A DNA stretch of 64,000 nucleotides from the NCBI GenBank assembly GCA_944324285.1, contig CALUVR010000008.1:1-64000 (forward strand), read 5' to 3'. Source of the stretch: Candidatus Gastranaerophilales bacterium (GTDB lineage Bacteria; Cyanobacteriota; Vampirovibrionia; Gastranaerophilales; Gastranaerophilaceae). A program made the position numbers and the translations under genes. How positions within the stretch are numbered: the stretch's first letter is position 1; the number at the start of each line of letters is the position of its first letter. Below, piece by piece: positions 1-9,726 of this stretch. The notes under the pieces were generated by a model. The model worked only from the letters and a program-made list of their open reading frames with translations. It searched no databases and was not told where the DNA came from.

Positions 1-69
1 TTCGACTTGCATGTATAAAGCACGCCGCCAGCGTTCGTCCTGAGCCAGGATCAAACTCTCCATTGTCAG
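1..69 (-). rRNA. 16S ribosomal RNA, 5' end (partial)
   Basis: Read on the minus strand, this begins with the universal 16S 5' segment (GAGAGTTTGATCCTGGCTCA, then GACGAACGCTGGCGGCGTGC and ATGCAAGTCGAA). Only the first ~69 nt are inside the window; the rest of the gene lies before position 1. The exact mature 5' end is estimated from the spacing to the GAGTTTGAT box. The sequence resembles cyanobacterial/Melainabacterial 16S starts, but this short stretch cannot fix the phylum. Confidence 0.97.
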
Positions 70-325
70 AAAGTTTTTATCTTCTACACCGATAGCTTTC
101 GCTATCAGCGTGACTCATTTCGTTTCGTCCTCTTCATTCCTTTTCTTGAATCAACAAGGTCGTTCTTAGCTATTCTGTTGTCAATGTGCCGCTTTATTTT
201 AGTCAAGTAACCATCACATCTTTTTGTGCATCCATGCTAAACTTACATAAATCACGAGCCTTAACCCGGGGTTACTTTGCTTTAGGCATAGTGTCCTAAT
301 TTCAAACCGTTTCCACGGTTCCTTT
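70..325 (-). other. 16S rRNA leader region
   Basis: This is the transcribed leader between the proximal rRNA promoter and the mature 16S. It has no ORF. A clear hairpin (GATAGC-tttc-GCTATC) lies at 91-106 just before the 16S start, and may belong to the precursor processing stem whose other arm would lie beyond 16S. I could not identify a boxA element with confidence. Confidence 0.6.
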
Positions 326-353
326 ATCTTATTACTTCAAAATCTTTTGTCAA
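326..353 (-). promoter_or_regulatory. Promoter (P2) of the rRNA operon
   Basis: On the minus strand a perfect -35 TTGACA (348-353) and a -10 TAAGAT (326-331) are separated by 16 bp, reading toward the 16S gene. Its position 260 nt upstream of 16S suits an rRNA promoter. Confidence 0.65.
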
Positions 354-417
354 GTAGCTATTTTATATTTCTTAACTATTTATTTTAAAAGTTCATTGTG
401 CCTTGCGCACATTTCTT

Positions 418-446
418 ATTCTAATCAAAAAAAATTTTAAAATCAA
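418..446 (-). promoter_or_regulatory. Promoter (P1) of the rRNA operon
   Basis: The minus strand shows TTGATT (441-446), a 17-bp A/T-tract spacer and TAGAAT (418-423). Together with the promoter at 326-353 this makes a tandem pair, as is common for rRNA operons. The A/T-rich DNA just upstream could act as an UP element. Confidence 0.5.
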
Positions 447-575
447 GCACATGTTTATAATTCTTTTTACAAAACTTTGCAATTGGAGATTTGCCTCTAA
501 CCACGCTCTTTCCAGCTAAATCATGACCGGCTTTTTCGCCATACAATCTGATTTAGTGTTGATGAAAATTTTTGC

Positions 576-2552
576 TTACTCGTTTCCGGAATAAATTCTG
601 ATATAGTTCCAGTAACTGCGGAATACTTTTTTTACATAATATTTGGTTTCGGGATATGGAATCTGCTCAACAAATTCATCCGTATCATTATAATATATAT
701 TCTTTTTCCAGCCGTTCACTGAACCTATACCACCATTATACGCAGCTATTGAGGATACATCAGAGCCTGAAAGATAGGTTTTTAAAAATGAATAATAATA
801 ATTTCCGAGCATGACATTTTGCTCAGGATTATACAGTGTGAACTTTTTAACACCACGCTTCATCGCTATTTCAGATGCGGTAGCAGGCATCAACTGCATT
901 AAGCCGATTGCGCCGACAGCACTTTTTGCTGACGGGTTGAAGTAGCTCTCCTCTCTTACTATAGACAACATTAAAGGCGGGTTATTCCCTGAAATTTCCG
1001 CGAATTTTTTAACCGAATCATAAAAATGAAGCGGATATACAAGACGCCAGCGGATATCGTATTTATCCGGTTTCACTAAAATTTTATCCATAGCATTACG
1101 CGCTGTTACAACCGATTTCGGGTAATCCCCCTTTTGATAATAAATCCAGCTTTTTAAGAATTCGTCATCACCTGCAAGTTCCTCCAAAACATCATAATCA
1201 CTCAAGTCTACTAATTCCTTTATTATTGGAGGCACGCTCTTATACGGATATACTACATCCTGTTCTTTTATATAATCCGTAATTATTGGTCCCGGAGTAT
1301 GGTTCATCCTGAGATACGCGCGATAAGCATAGTAATTATCAGGATATTTCGCTATTACACTTTTGTAATAACTCATGTAATCTTTATAATCATGCTGTTT
1401 TTCCGCTAGACGTCCCATCCAGTACATCACCATTGGCGTCAATTCCGAATTTTTGAATTTATTCAAAAAATCCTGACCGATTTTCTTCGCGTTGTGATAC
1501 TCCCTTTTTCTTATAGTTTCCAAAAATATTTGTGACAAAGCATCATCAACATATCTACTGTGAGGATATTTAAGGTACAAATCCTTAAAGCACTGAGATT
1601 TGTACTGGGAATCCGTATATGTGCATTTTATATCCCAAATATAATCTTTGCCTTTTGAATTAGCTATATAAAATAATCTTGTAGCACCTTCGTATCTTGA
1701 CGGAGCAAATTTTAAATATGTATCAACAGCATCTTCAATATCCTCAATATCAATATACTGCGCGTGGTGCATCAGTCCCCATTCCGTGAGGTATTTTGCC
1801 CGCGGGATATTATTCAAAGCATACGAATTTTGGACATCTATTGCCCAGCTTTCTTTCAGATTAACCTTATCCAAAAGTTCCTTCGCTTTTTTGTAGTCCC
1901 CAAGAAGATAGCACGACTTTGCCATCATCAGGTAATCATCCGATAAAATCGGCTTATCTAAACTCAGCCAATCTTCGATTACATTCATAGCAAGCCGCCC
2001 GGTCGGTGCTTTTTTTAGATAGTGACGAAAATAGTTTTCAACATCCGTTTTTTTAGAAAGTGGAAAAATTTTCTCTTCACTTTCCGTAAAACTTTTCATT
2101 AAAAGCACTCCGGAAAAATATTCCGAGGCTATCGCATAATCTGTATGCGGCGCTTTTTCAATAATTTCTTTAAAATATTTTTTTGCTAATTCCGGTTTTG
2201 TTTTTATTAAATTTTGAGCTGTTAGATATTTAGCTTTTATGCTCAGCTTATTTGAAGGGTACAACTTAAAAAGAATTTGGTATTTCTTTACGGCAGTATC
2301 GTAATCCTCCAGATTATCCGCACACTCACCCTGATGATACAGGGCTGCAGGTTTTAGAGCGGAAAACATGCTTACCCGTGAAAATAAATAGTAAGCATTA
2401 GAATAATCTTCTTTCTGCATATCGGAAAGAGCTTCTCTATATATTTGCCTGGTTTTAGCAGGGGACTGGTGCAGCACAGAGCCTGCTATAATTCCGACTG
2501 CCAACACTGCGACAATACTTCCCGCGATTGTCTTTTTATTTAATGATATCAT
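576..2552 (-). CDS. Soluble lytic murein transglycosylase (Slt-type, GH23)
   Basis: This 658-residue protein is likely an exo-type lytic transglycosylase that cleaves peptidoglycan glycan strands to 1,6-anhydromuropeptides in the periplasm. Residues ~8-27 form a hydrophobic signal/anchor. The middle (30-500) is a TPR-like helical superhelix, with phrases such as AKYLTAQNLIKTKPELAKKY. The catalytic SLT domain is at ~520-640, with ESYFNPSAKSAVGAIGLMQL carrying the catalytic Glu (~535), followed by the family motif AAYNGG. Length matches the Slt70 family. The gene is divergent from manC across a 123-bp A/T-rich gap. The family is certain; whether it is soluble or membrane-tethered is not. Confidence 0.93.
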   Translation of the reverse strand: MISLNKKTIAGSIVAVLAVGIIAGSVLHQSPAKTRQIYREALSDMQKEDYSNAYYLFSRVSMFSALKPAALYHQGECADNLEDYDTAVKKYQILFKLYPSNKLSIKAKYLTAQNLIKTKPELAKKYFKEIIEKAPHTDYAIASEYFSGVLLMKSFTESEEKIFPLSKKTDVENYFRHYLKKAPTGRLAMNVIEDWLSLDKPILSDDYLMMAKSCYLLGDYKKAKELLDKVNLKESWAIDVQNSYALNNIPRAKYLTEWGLMHHAQYIDIEDIEDAVDTYLKFAPSRYEGATRLFYIANSKGKDYIWDIKCTYTDSQYKSQCFKDLYLKYPHSRYVDDALSQIFLETIRKREYHNAKKIGQDFLNKFKNSELTPMVMYWMGRLAEKQHDYKDYMSYYKSVIAKYPDNYYAYRAYLRMNHTPGPIITDYIKEQDVVYPYKSVPPIIKELVDLSDYDVLEELAGDDEFLKSWIYYQKGDYPKSVVTARNAMDKILVKPDKYDIRWRLVYPLHFYDSVKKFAEISGNNPPLMLSIVREESYFNPSAKSAVGAIGLMQLMPATASEIAMKRGVKKFTLYNPEQNVMLGNYYYSFLKTYLSGSDVSSIAAYNGGIGSVNGWKKNIYYNDTDEFVEQIPYPETKYYVKKVFRSYWNYIRIYSGNE

Positions 2553-2675
2553 AACTTCAGTATTTTAGCAGAATACTAAACAAAATAAAAGTTTTTCAAA
2601 AAAAGTTACAATCAGCACGAAAAATTATTTTTATATTATAATAATTATATTATCTAGACTAAAAGAGGAGCTGAT

Positions 2676-4064
2676 ATGTACGGAATTATTCTCGCCGGAG
2701 GTTCAGGAAGCCGTTTGTGGCCTTTATCAAGAGAACTTTACCCGAAACAGTTATTGAATATTATTTCGGATAAAAGTCTTTTACAAAGCACTTATGAAAG
2801 AATGGCAACTTGTATGCCGAAAGAAAACATCATAAGTATCACAAACACAAAACATGCATCAAACGTAAAAATGCAGATAGCAGAGTTGACAGAAAAACCT
2901 GCAATTCTATCAGAACCGGTTGCAAAAAATACAGCACCTGCAATCTCTCTTGCAGTTAAATATATTATGCAAACAACAGGCAAAGACCCGGTTATTCTGG
3001 TTGTTCCGTCAGATCATTTAATTAAGGATAACGAAAAATTCCTGTCAACGGTAAAAAAAGGTGAAAAGCTTGCAGAGGAAGGTTATATCGTAACCTTCGG
3101 GATTAAGCCGGATTATCCGGAAACAGGCTACGGCTATATTAATACATCAGAACCGCTTGAAACAGGTTACAAAGTTAAAGAATTCGTTGAAAAACCTGAT
3201 TTAAAAACCGCTGAAAAATATATCGCGGCAGGAACGTATTTCTGGAACAGCGGAATTTTCATGTTCAAAGCTTCCGTCATGATGAAAGAAATTGAAAAAT
3301 ACGCGCCTGACATTTTCAAAATTGAAGAAGTTGTTGATTTCACAAAAACAAATGATATTCCGTTTTTGGAATTTGACAAAATGCCGTCGATTTCGATTGA
3401 CTACGCGGTTATGGAAAAATCCGACAAAATCGCGCTTCTTAAACTTGAAAGCGACTGGAATGATTTAGGGTCGTGGCAGTCTATTTATGACGTAAGCAAC
3501 AAGGATGAACACAATAATGTCTTTGTCGGTCATGTTATTGATGAAGGTTCTAAAAATTCGTTTGTTTACGCCTCATCAAAACTTGTCACCACAATCGGAC
3601 TTGAAGATACAATTATTGTAGAAACCGACGATGCTGTTCTTGCCTGCAAAAAGGATAGAGCACAGGATGTAAAAAAAATCTTTGAAACCCTTAAAAAACA
3701 AAACGATAACACACATTTAGTACATAAAACCGTATTCCGCCCGTGGGGATTTTATACGGTAATTGCACAAGGTAACGGATTCCAGACAAAAATTATCCAC
3801 GTAAATCCTGGGCAAAAACTTTCGCTACAATCTCATAACCACAGAAGCGAACACTGGGTTATCCTGAACGGTACGGCAAAGGTTATTCTTGAAGGAAAAG
3901 AACTGATACTTTCACCGGGGCACAGTGTGGATATTCCGGTAAAAGCAATTCATTCACTTCAAAACCCTTACAAAGAAGATGTAGAAGTCATTGAAGTTCA
4001 AAAAGGAGATATCCTTCTGGAAGAAGATATTATCCGTTATGAAGATATGTACGGCAGAGTTTAG
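2676..4064 (+). CDS. manC: Mannose-1-phosphate guanylyltransferase / mannose-6-phosphate isomerase
   Basis: This bifunctional cytosolic enzyme makes GDP-mannose from mannose-1-phosphate and GTP, and interconverts fructose-6-P and mannose-6-P, feeding surface polysaccharide synthesis. At 462 residues it has the normal ManC/AlgA length. The N-terminus carries the pyrophosphorylase signature GGSGSRLWPLSRELYPKQLL. FVEKPD lies near 172 and the C-terminal cupin isomerase domain starts near FRPWGFY (~354), with the metal-binding segment QSHNHRSEHW. An AGAGGAG Shine-Dalgarno precedes the ATG. The gene is single, and its stop abuts the convergent DUF3137 gene with no gap. No other GDP-sugar genes are in the window. 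Confidence 0.95.
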   Translation: MYGIILAGGSGSRLWPLSRELYPKQLLNIISDKSLLQSTYERMATCMPKENIISITNTKHASNVKMQIAELTEKPAILSEPVAKNTAPAISLAVKYIMQTTGKDPVILVVPSDHLIKDNEKFLSTVKKGEKLAEEGYIVTFGIKPDYPETGYGYINTSEPLETGYKVKEFVEKPDLKTAEKYIAAGTYFWNSGIFMFKASVMMKEIEKYAPDIFKIEEVVDFTKTNDIPFLEFDKMPSISIDYAVMEKSDKIALLKLESDWNDLGSWQSIYDVSNKDEHNNVFVGHVIDEGSKNSFVYASSKLVTTIGLEDTIIVETDDAVLACKKDRAQDVKKIFETLKKQNDNTHLVHKTVFRPWGFYTVIAQGNGFQTKIIHVNPGQKLSLQSHNHRSEHWVILNGTAKVILEGKELILSPGHSVDIPVKAIHSLQNPYKEDVEVIEVQKGDILLEEDIIRYEDMYGRV

Positions 4065-5204
4065 TTAGAGTCCGGTTCTTTGATTTAATTTCAGGGCATC
4101 TATCATCTGCAACACAGAAAGTATTTCGTTAAATAATTCTACGAAAGTTTCCGCACTTGTATCTTTTGTAAGATTTGCCATGGCAAAAAGATCTTTTCCT
4201 GCATTGACGGCAATCGTAATCTTCTTATCCTTAAATGCTGCCCTTATGTATTTCGCCTTAAACGCTGTTTTCATGTTTTTAAACCTTTCTATAAAAGCAG
4301 GTGTTAATACAACTCTTGCCTCAATCTGGTTATCCGAAAATATTTTATATTTTTTGTTAAATTCAACATCTTCCAGAATTACATCTTGAAATGCGGAATG
4401 TTCATATTTAATCCCCCTGTTTGTTAAAGCATTTTCGAAGAGGAAGGTATGCCCTTCAAAATTTTTATTCATATCAAACTCTACAAAAACGCCCCGGAAC
4501 GGAACATACGTACATAAGAGAACAATTAACCTGATAAATGCGATTAATAAAGCTATTGGAATTATCAATAACAACCAGAAAAAATTCAAAAGACCTGCAA
4601 TCATAACAAGAATACCGAGTACACATAATCCGACAGAACACCCGCATCCGACTAAAAATGGTGCCAGAGCCAAATATCCGATAAGATTTTGCAAAGATAA
4701 AGATGAATCATACTCAAATATTCTGAAATTTACGTCTTTGTAAATCCCTTCTATATGATCATCAATATTCCCAATGATTGTATAATTTATAATGTTTAGT
4801 TTTTGTAATGTTCTGATATATTCTATATCAACTTTGCTACCACCGCCTTTTGACCATTGAAAATCCCCGAAAATTTTCAGAAAATTATTCATCAAGCGTT
4901 TCTTAATAACAGCTTCCCCACTCGCATCAATACTAATGGTTTTTGATTTATTATGCATGTTATTCAGCATCATCAATAATACACTAAGAACAATAAGACA
5001 CAGATTAAATATAACAAGGGAGTTCAAATTGAAGAATGCAGAAATCACCAATCCTGACAGACCAATCAACATACCTACTGCACAAAAAGTATTACATTTT
5101 TCAAGCTTACGAATTCTGTTTATTTCATCAATATTATCTTTAACCTCTTTAAAATAAAACTCGTTAAGCTCCTTTTTCATTTGAGCAATACTTTTTTCTT
5201 CCAT
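4065..5204 (-). CDS. DUF3137 domain membrane protein
   Basis: This 379-residue protein has an N-terminal helix, a first membrane pair (~40-85), a soluble stretch, a second strongly hydrophobic pair (~185-245) and a C-terminal domain. The C-terminal domain has the DUF3137 hallmarks: a segment near RGVFVEFDMNKNFEG and the FSDNQIEARVVLTPAFIER block. The family occurs widely in bacteria and has no assigned function. The gene follows the HEFAH protein gene by 14 bp on the same strand, so the two are probably co-transcribed. Family assignment is from remembered motifs. Confidence 0.75.
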   Translation of the reverse strand: MEEKSIAQMKKELNEFYFKEVKDNIDEINRIRKLEKCNTFCAVGMLIGLSGLVISAFFNLNSLVIFNLCLIVLSVLLMMLNNMHNKSKTISIDASGEAVIKKRLMNNFLKIFGDFQWSKGGGSKVDIEYIRTLQKLNIINYTIIGNIDDHIEGIYKDVNFRIFEYDSSLSLQNLIGYLALAPFLVGCGCSVGLCVLGILVMIAGLLNFFWLLLIIPIALLIAFIRLIVLLCTYVPFRGVFVEFDMNKNFEGHTFLFENALTNRGIKYEHSAFQDVILEDVEFNKKYKIFSDNQIEARVVLTPAFIERFKNMKTAFKAKYIRAAFKDKKITIAVNAGKDLFAMANLTKDTSAETFVELFNEILSVLQMIDALKLNQRTGL

Positions 5205-5218
5205 AACCGTCCTTTATA

Positions 5219-6016
5219 TTAAAAATTATCAACAAGCTCTTTCAATTTACCATAATATCCATTACTAAGCAAATTAAAAAACTTTTCCGATGTATAAGGC
5301 GCTAGCGCACAAACCCATTCTCTATCAAGATAAATACCTTCAACAAATCTGGCAAAGAGTTCACACGGCTTTGTATAATATTTATTTAACCTGTTTATTC
5401 TTGAGGAAGTTCGTGACTGTTTTTTTTGCGCGGAATGCAGTTTTATGTAATATGCAAAAGCCTTTGGCATTTCAGGAAAATCTTTTTCCACATTCGCAAC
5501 CGAATATATATACGTTTGTTTTTTGAAAAATCCGCCTTCAATTAATTTTACTCTATCGTATTTCAAAAGGTAACGCGCCTTGGATTTTTTAATATATTTA
5601 TCAAACTCCCTGAATTTTTTAGAACGCTTAAAGTTAGGATACTCTTTTTTTATTTCAGCTTCATATTCTTTTATAAGAGATTTAATTCTGTCTTTATGCT
5701 CATATAATTTCACGCAAAGTGAATTTTCATCCACAAAATTAGTGACCCTTATAAGTTCTTTTTTGAAAACAGGATTATCTTCCTTAAAAACAGCATTAAG
5801 CGTTCCGCCGTTTTTGTGCATATCAGGTTCAAGCCCGTAGTGGATATAGTGTGCAAATTCGTGGATTAAAGTCGGGACAAGGCGGTTTTCCGGAATATTT
5901 TTTGAAATATCAATTCTGTTTTTAAGAAAAAAGCCGAGGTGACCGCGTGCTTTAGTAGAGGTATGTACCTCAATCCCCAGACTTTTGAAATATTTAATCA
6001 ACTCCCGCGCTTCCAT
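5219..6016 (-). CDS. HEFAH-motif zinc metalloprotease-like protein
   Basis: The protein contains LIHEFAHYIHYG about 50 residues from the start, an HExxH zincin motif, so a metallopeptidase-like fold is likely. Most of the rest is basic and helical, and an LFARFVEG segment near the C-terminus could supply a third ligand region. No signal peptide is visible, so it is probably cytosolic. A longer form from GTG at 6058 is possible, but that start lies at the edge of a dispersed repeat. The ATG at 6016 sits 8 nt after an extended -10 (TGGTACAAT), suggesting leaderless translation. Substrate is unknown. Confidence 0.7.
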   Translation of the reverse strand: MEARELIKYFKSLGIEVHTSTKARGHLGFFLKNRIDISKNIPENRLVPTLIHEFAHYIHYGLEPDMHKNGGTLNAVFKEDNPVFKKELIRVTNFVDENSLCVKLYEHKDRIKSLIKEYEAEIKKEYPNFKRSKKFREFDKYIKKSKARYLLKYDRVKLIEGGFFKKQTYIYSVANVEKDFPEMPKAFAYYIKLHSAQKKQSRTSSRINRLNKYYTKPCELFARFVEGIYLDREWVCALAPYTSEKFFNLLSNGYYGKLKELVDNF

Positions 6017-6086
6017 AATAATATTGTACCATAAAATATAATTAAATCTTTCATCCACTCCCGCAAGGAGAGAGGGGTACGATTTG

Positions 6087-6336
6087 CCTCCCTTGTAAGG
6101 GAGGTGGCGCGTATGCGCCGGTGGGTTTTCATGCGAGCATGCGGCTTTGCCGCGATAGCGAGCAAATGTGGTGAAAAATTTTTGTCATCCTGAACAAGTT
6201 CAGGATCTTAAAAATTTTTCACTGCTTCCATTTGATTTTGCGGCGCGCAGCGACGCTGGAATATTCTGCCGATTTTTCTTTTCTTTGGTTCATTTCTTTT
6301 CTTTTTTCTGGCTAAAAAAGAAAAGAAATGAACATA
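6087..6336 (+). repeat. Composite structured repeat, copy 1
   Basis: This ~250-bp non-coding array of palindromes has these parts in order: CCTCCCTTGTAAGGGAGG; GGCGC-GTAT-GCGCC; a GCGGC/GCCGC hairpin; a long palindrome (6172-6223, GTGAAAAATTTTT...AAAAATTTTTCAC); a conserved GATTTTGCGGCGCG block; and a terminal hairpin with arms GGTTCATTTCTTTTC / GAAAAGAAATGAAC. The same order recurs inverted at 18108-18432 and, in part, at 18629-18885. The flanking DNA up to pheT holds only short repeat fragments. Confidence 0.8.
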
Positions 6337-6439
6337 ATTATATAAACTTACCCCTCACCCTTCACTCTTCACTTAATTGCACTTACCAACTTAACATCCT
6401 AACGTCTTTTCCCGTATAAAATTTTACAATCAAACTCTT

Positions 6440-6468
6440 TTGTTATATTATAAAAACACGAGTAATAT
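6440..6468 (+). promoter_or_regulatory. Probable pheT promoter
   Basis: TTGTTA (6440-6445), a 17-bp spacer and TAATAT (6463-6468) lie just upstream of the pheT ribosome-binding site. The placement after the repeat region supports its use. Confidence 0.55.
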
Positions 6469-6490
6469 ATAATTAAAGAGGGAAGTATAA

Positions 6491-8971
6491 ATGCAGGTAT
6501 CAATTAACTGGTTAAATGAATTCGTAGACTTATCAGATAAAGATGAAAAACAGATTGCACATGAGCTTACAATGAGCGGACTTGAGGTTGAGGCGCTTGA
6601 GGAAGTTAAACCTAAATTTACGAATATCAAAACAGTTAAGATTGAAAAAATAGACAATCACCCGAATTCCGACCATCTTCACCTTGTGACAGTGAATACA
6701 GGCTCCGGGATAAAAACCGTAGTCTGTGGTGCACAAAATATTAAAGAAGGACAGATTGTTCCGTACGCCTCTGTCGGGAGTCAGGTTCTCGACAGAAAAA
6801 CCGGCGAAATGTTCACTCTCACCCCTGCCGTAATCCGCGGAGTCGAATCTCAGGGAATGCTCTGCTCCGACGATGAATTAGGCGTTGCAGAACGCGGCTA
6901 TCAAGAAGAAGACGGCATTCTTATTTTAAACAGAATTTTCCCTGATGTGAAAATCGGCGAAAATGTTGAAGATGTCTTAGGGTTTGAAAAAGATACAATA
7001 CTCCACATAGCACCGACCGCAAACAGAGGTGATCAGATGTCTGTTATCGGTGTTGCAAGAGAATTAAGCGCACTATTCGACAGACCGCTCAAATTCTCTG
7101 CGATTGAATGCACTAAAGATTTATCAACCGATAAGTTTAAAGTGGAAATTATTGACAAAGATGTCTGCAAATACTACTCAATCGGGATTTTAAAAGATAT
7201 TAAAATTAAACCGTCACCTGATTGGATGCAGAAAAGATTAATTGCCTCCGGAATCCGCGCTATTAATAACGTTGTTGATATTACAAACTATGTGCTTATG
7301 GAATACGGAACCCCGCTTCACGCATTTGATTATGACAAATTAAACGGATACCTCTGCGTAAGACGCGCAAAAGAAGGTGAAAAGCTTATAACCCTCGATG
7401 AAGTTGAACGAACTCTCACTACAGATTCTGTTCTTATTGCAACAGAAAAAGAAGGAGTTTGTTTAGGCGGAGTTTTTGGCGGTGCAAATTCAGAAATCGA
7501 CGACAACACAAAATCAATTGCACTGGAAGCCGCTTACTTTACTCCTGCAACAAACAGAAAATCCGCAAGAAGTGCCGGCTACAGAAGTGAAGCTTCAGCA
7601 CGTTTTGAACGCGGAGTTGATATAGAGGCTGTAAGACCTGCCCTAATGCGCGCTATGCAATTAATGGCAGAACTTGCTGACGCAAAAATTGAAGGGGTTG
7701 TTGAAACCGGCAACAACAAACTAGATCCGATTGAAATTACCCTGAGATATCCGCAAATTAAAAGAATTCTCGGGATTGAAATTGCACCTGAAAAATGTGA
7801 TTCCATTTTAGAAAACCTCGGATTTGAAAAACTCGGCGGAAACGCTCTCGCTGCAAAATTTCTGGTTCCGTCCTGCCGTGCCTATGACGTTACCCGCGAA
7901 ATCGACTTAATCGAAGAAATTGCAAGAATTAACGGCTACGACAAAGTTTCCCCGACTCTTCCAAATAAAATGCAAACACCTGTCATTACTCAGGAAGAAA
8001 GAGTGGTAAAAAAAATTCACCACATTATGCAATCAGCAGGTCTAAATGAAATCGTCACAAGTTCACTCATCGGCAAACCTCTGCTCGATAAATTCATGAT
8101 ACCTTATGACGATTCAAAAGCCTTAAAAGTTTTAAACCCTGTGAGTGAAGAATGCACAATGCTCCGCGAAACTATTGCAGTGAGCGTTCTTAACTGCATG
8201 AAATACAACTACGACAACGGGCAGAAAAACTTCTGGGCTTATGAAATCGGAAAAACATACAACATAGAAGGCGAAGCAGACGAAAAACACTCCGGCGTCA
8301 AAGAAACTAAAGTTCTCGGCGGAATAATCACCGGCGAAATTGAAAACTCTAAATGGCAGCCTTCCGGCTATCCTGATTTCTATACGGTTAAAGGAATTCT
8401 GGAAAACCTGTTCAAAGAACTCGGTGTTGAAAAACGTATTAAACTCGTTGAACTTGATAAATCACCGCTTGCGAAAACCCATGCAATCCTTCACCCGTAT
8501 AAAAGCGCCGCAATAAATCTTCTCGGCAAAAATATGACAACTATCGGCTACTTCGGTCAACTCCATCCGATTTTGAAAGATAAATTAAAAATGAATCAAG
8601 AGGCGTTTATCTTTAAAGTTGATGTTGATGAACTTATTGCAATTATAAAAGAATCAACACCAAGATTTAAACATCTTCCGCAGTTTCCTGAAGTAAAACG
8701 CGACCTTGCCTTTGTAATCAATGAAAATGTTTCGTATGACGACATTCAAAGAGTGATAAAAGGCGGAGTTCAGCAGAATATCTTTAAAGGAAGCGAAGTA
8801 TTTGATGTTTATCAAGGCGAACATATTGATAAAGGCTACAAAAGTATGGCTTTTAGAATTCAACTGCAGGATGAAAATGCAACCCTTACGGACGAAGTTA
8901 TTGAAAAACAAATGCAAAACATCCGCGAAAAACTTCAAAAAACTTATGCTGATATAACTTTCAGGGAGTAA
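6491..8971 (+). CDS. pheT: Phenylalanyl-tRNA synthetase beta subunit
   Basis: This is the beta subunit of the cytosolic alpha2beta2 PheRS, which charges tRNA-Phe. It has 826 residues, normal for the family. Domains in order are an EMAP/tRNA-binding domain (~40-150), the B3/B4 editing domain (~210-370), B5 (~400-470), a catalytic-like core (~480-690) and the C-terminal FDX-ACB anticodon-binding domain (from ~735, near FPEVKRDLAFVI). A GAGGGAAG Shine-Dalgarno precedes the ATG. The alpha subunit gene pheS is not adjacent, so the two subunits are unlinked here. The next gene starts 2 nt after the stop. Confidence 0.97.
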   Translation: MQVSINWLNEFVDLSDKDEKQIAHELTMSGLEVEALEEVKPKFTNIKTVKIEKIDNHPNSDHLHLVTVNTGSGIKTVVCGAQNIKEGQIVPYASVGSQVLDRKTGEMFTLTPAVIRGVESQGMLCSDDELGVAERGYQEEDGILILNRIFPDVKIGENVEDVLGFEKDTILHIAPTANRGDQMSVIGVARELSALFDRPLKFSAIECTKDLSTDKFKVEIIDKDVCKYYSIGILKDIKIKPSPDWMQKRLIASGIRAINNVVDITNYVLMEYGTPLHAFDYDKLNGYLCVRRAKEGEKLITLDEVERTLTTDSVLIATEKEGVCLGGVFGGANSEIDDNTKSIALEAAYFTPATNRKSARSAGYRSEASARFERGVDIEAVRPALMRAMQLMAELADAKIEGVVETGNNKLDPIEITLRYPQIKRILGIEIAPEKCDSILENLGFEKLGGNALAAKFLVPSCRAYDVTREIDLIEEIARINGYDKVSPTLPNKMQTPVITQEERVVKKIHHIMQSAGLNEIVTSSLIGKPLLDKFMIPYDDSKALKVLNPVSEECTMLRETIAVSVLNCMKYNYDNGQKNFWAYEIGKTYNIEGEADEKHSGVKETKVLGGIITGEIENSKWQPSGYPDFYTVKGILENLFKELGVEKRIKLVELDKSPLAKTHAILHPYKSAAINLLGKNMTTIGYFGQLHPILKDKLKMNQEAFIFKVDVDELIAIIKESTPRFKHLPQFPEVKRDLAFVINENVSYDDIQRVIKGGVQQNIFKGSEVFDVYQGEHIDKGYKSMAFRIQLQDENATLTDEVIEKQMQNIREKLQKTYADITFRE

Positions 8972-8973
8972 TT

Positions 8974-9618
8974 ATGAAAAAAATAATAATTTCATTATTG
9001 TTATTTTGTGCGATTTCTCTTTCTGCACTCGCAGAAGACGTCATGCCAAATGTCGTTAGCCTTTCAAACACAAATACCTACGGGGTTTATCAGGTCGGAA
9101 GTAATATTATCCTCAGAAAAACTCCTGATGACAAAGCACCAATTGTAAAAGTTATAAAAATAATCAATAACACACTTGAACCAGCTAATCTTTCATTTGA
9201 AAATGTTTTCGTTGTCTATCAGGGCGCAAAAAAACTTGCATATATGGCAGTATCTGATGAAAATGAAGATTGGGTGGAACTTATTTACAACAATAAGACA
9301 GGTGAAAAAGGCTGGCTTAAAAAAGACGACCCCTATAAATTCCTTACCTGGGTAAACTTTTATAATATGTATTCAAAAAAATACGGGCTTTACATCCTAA
9401 ACGGAGCACCTGACAGCGTTCTTGAAATGCACGGCTCCCCTGATGATACATCTAAAGTTATATCAAAAATAAACCAACCGCAAAAAATTAATCTTATTTT
9501 AATCAAAGGCAACTGGATGCTTGTCAGCGTAATGGATAGAGATATGTCCCCAAAAACAGGATATATTCGCTGGAGAAGCGATGAAGGTATAAAATATATT
9601 TTTCCCGCTATAAAATAG
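8974..9618 (+). CDS. Exported SH3-like domain protein of unknown function
   Basis: This 214-residue protein begins with a typical signal peptide (MKKIIISLLLFCAISLSALA, cleavage likely after ALA). The mature part has a segment resembling bacterial SH3 domains (GVYQVGSNIILRKTPDDKAP and later a GWLKKDD turn). A second related stretch may follow (NGAPDSVLEMHGSPDDTSKV ... GNWMLVS), giving two SH3b-like modules. Such domains often bind peptidoglycan or act in the envelope. Translation is probably coupled to pheT, whose last codons contain the Shine-Dalgarno AGGGAG. No precise role can be given. Confidence 0.7.
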   Translation: MKKIIISLLLFCAISLSALAEDVMPNVVSLSNTNTYGVYQVGSNIILRKTPDDKAPIVKVIKIINNTLEPANLSFENVFVVYQGAKKLAYMAVSDENEDWVELIYNNKTGEKGWLKKDDPYKFLTWVNFYNMYSKKYGLYILNGAPDSVLEMHGSPDDTSKVISKINQPQKINLILIKGNWMLVSVMDRDMSPKTGYIRWRSDEGIKYIFPAIK

Positions 9619-9726
9619 TTGTTTGTAAACAAATGTTACAAAAATTACAACTCGTGAAATCGGACTTTCCTGAAATACTTTATATGTATAAGAGAGTATA
9701 AAATAAGAAGTACAAGGAGAGCAGAT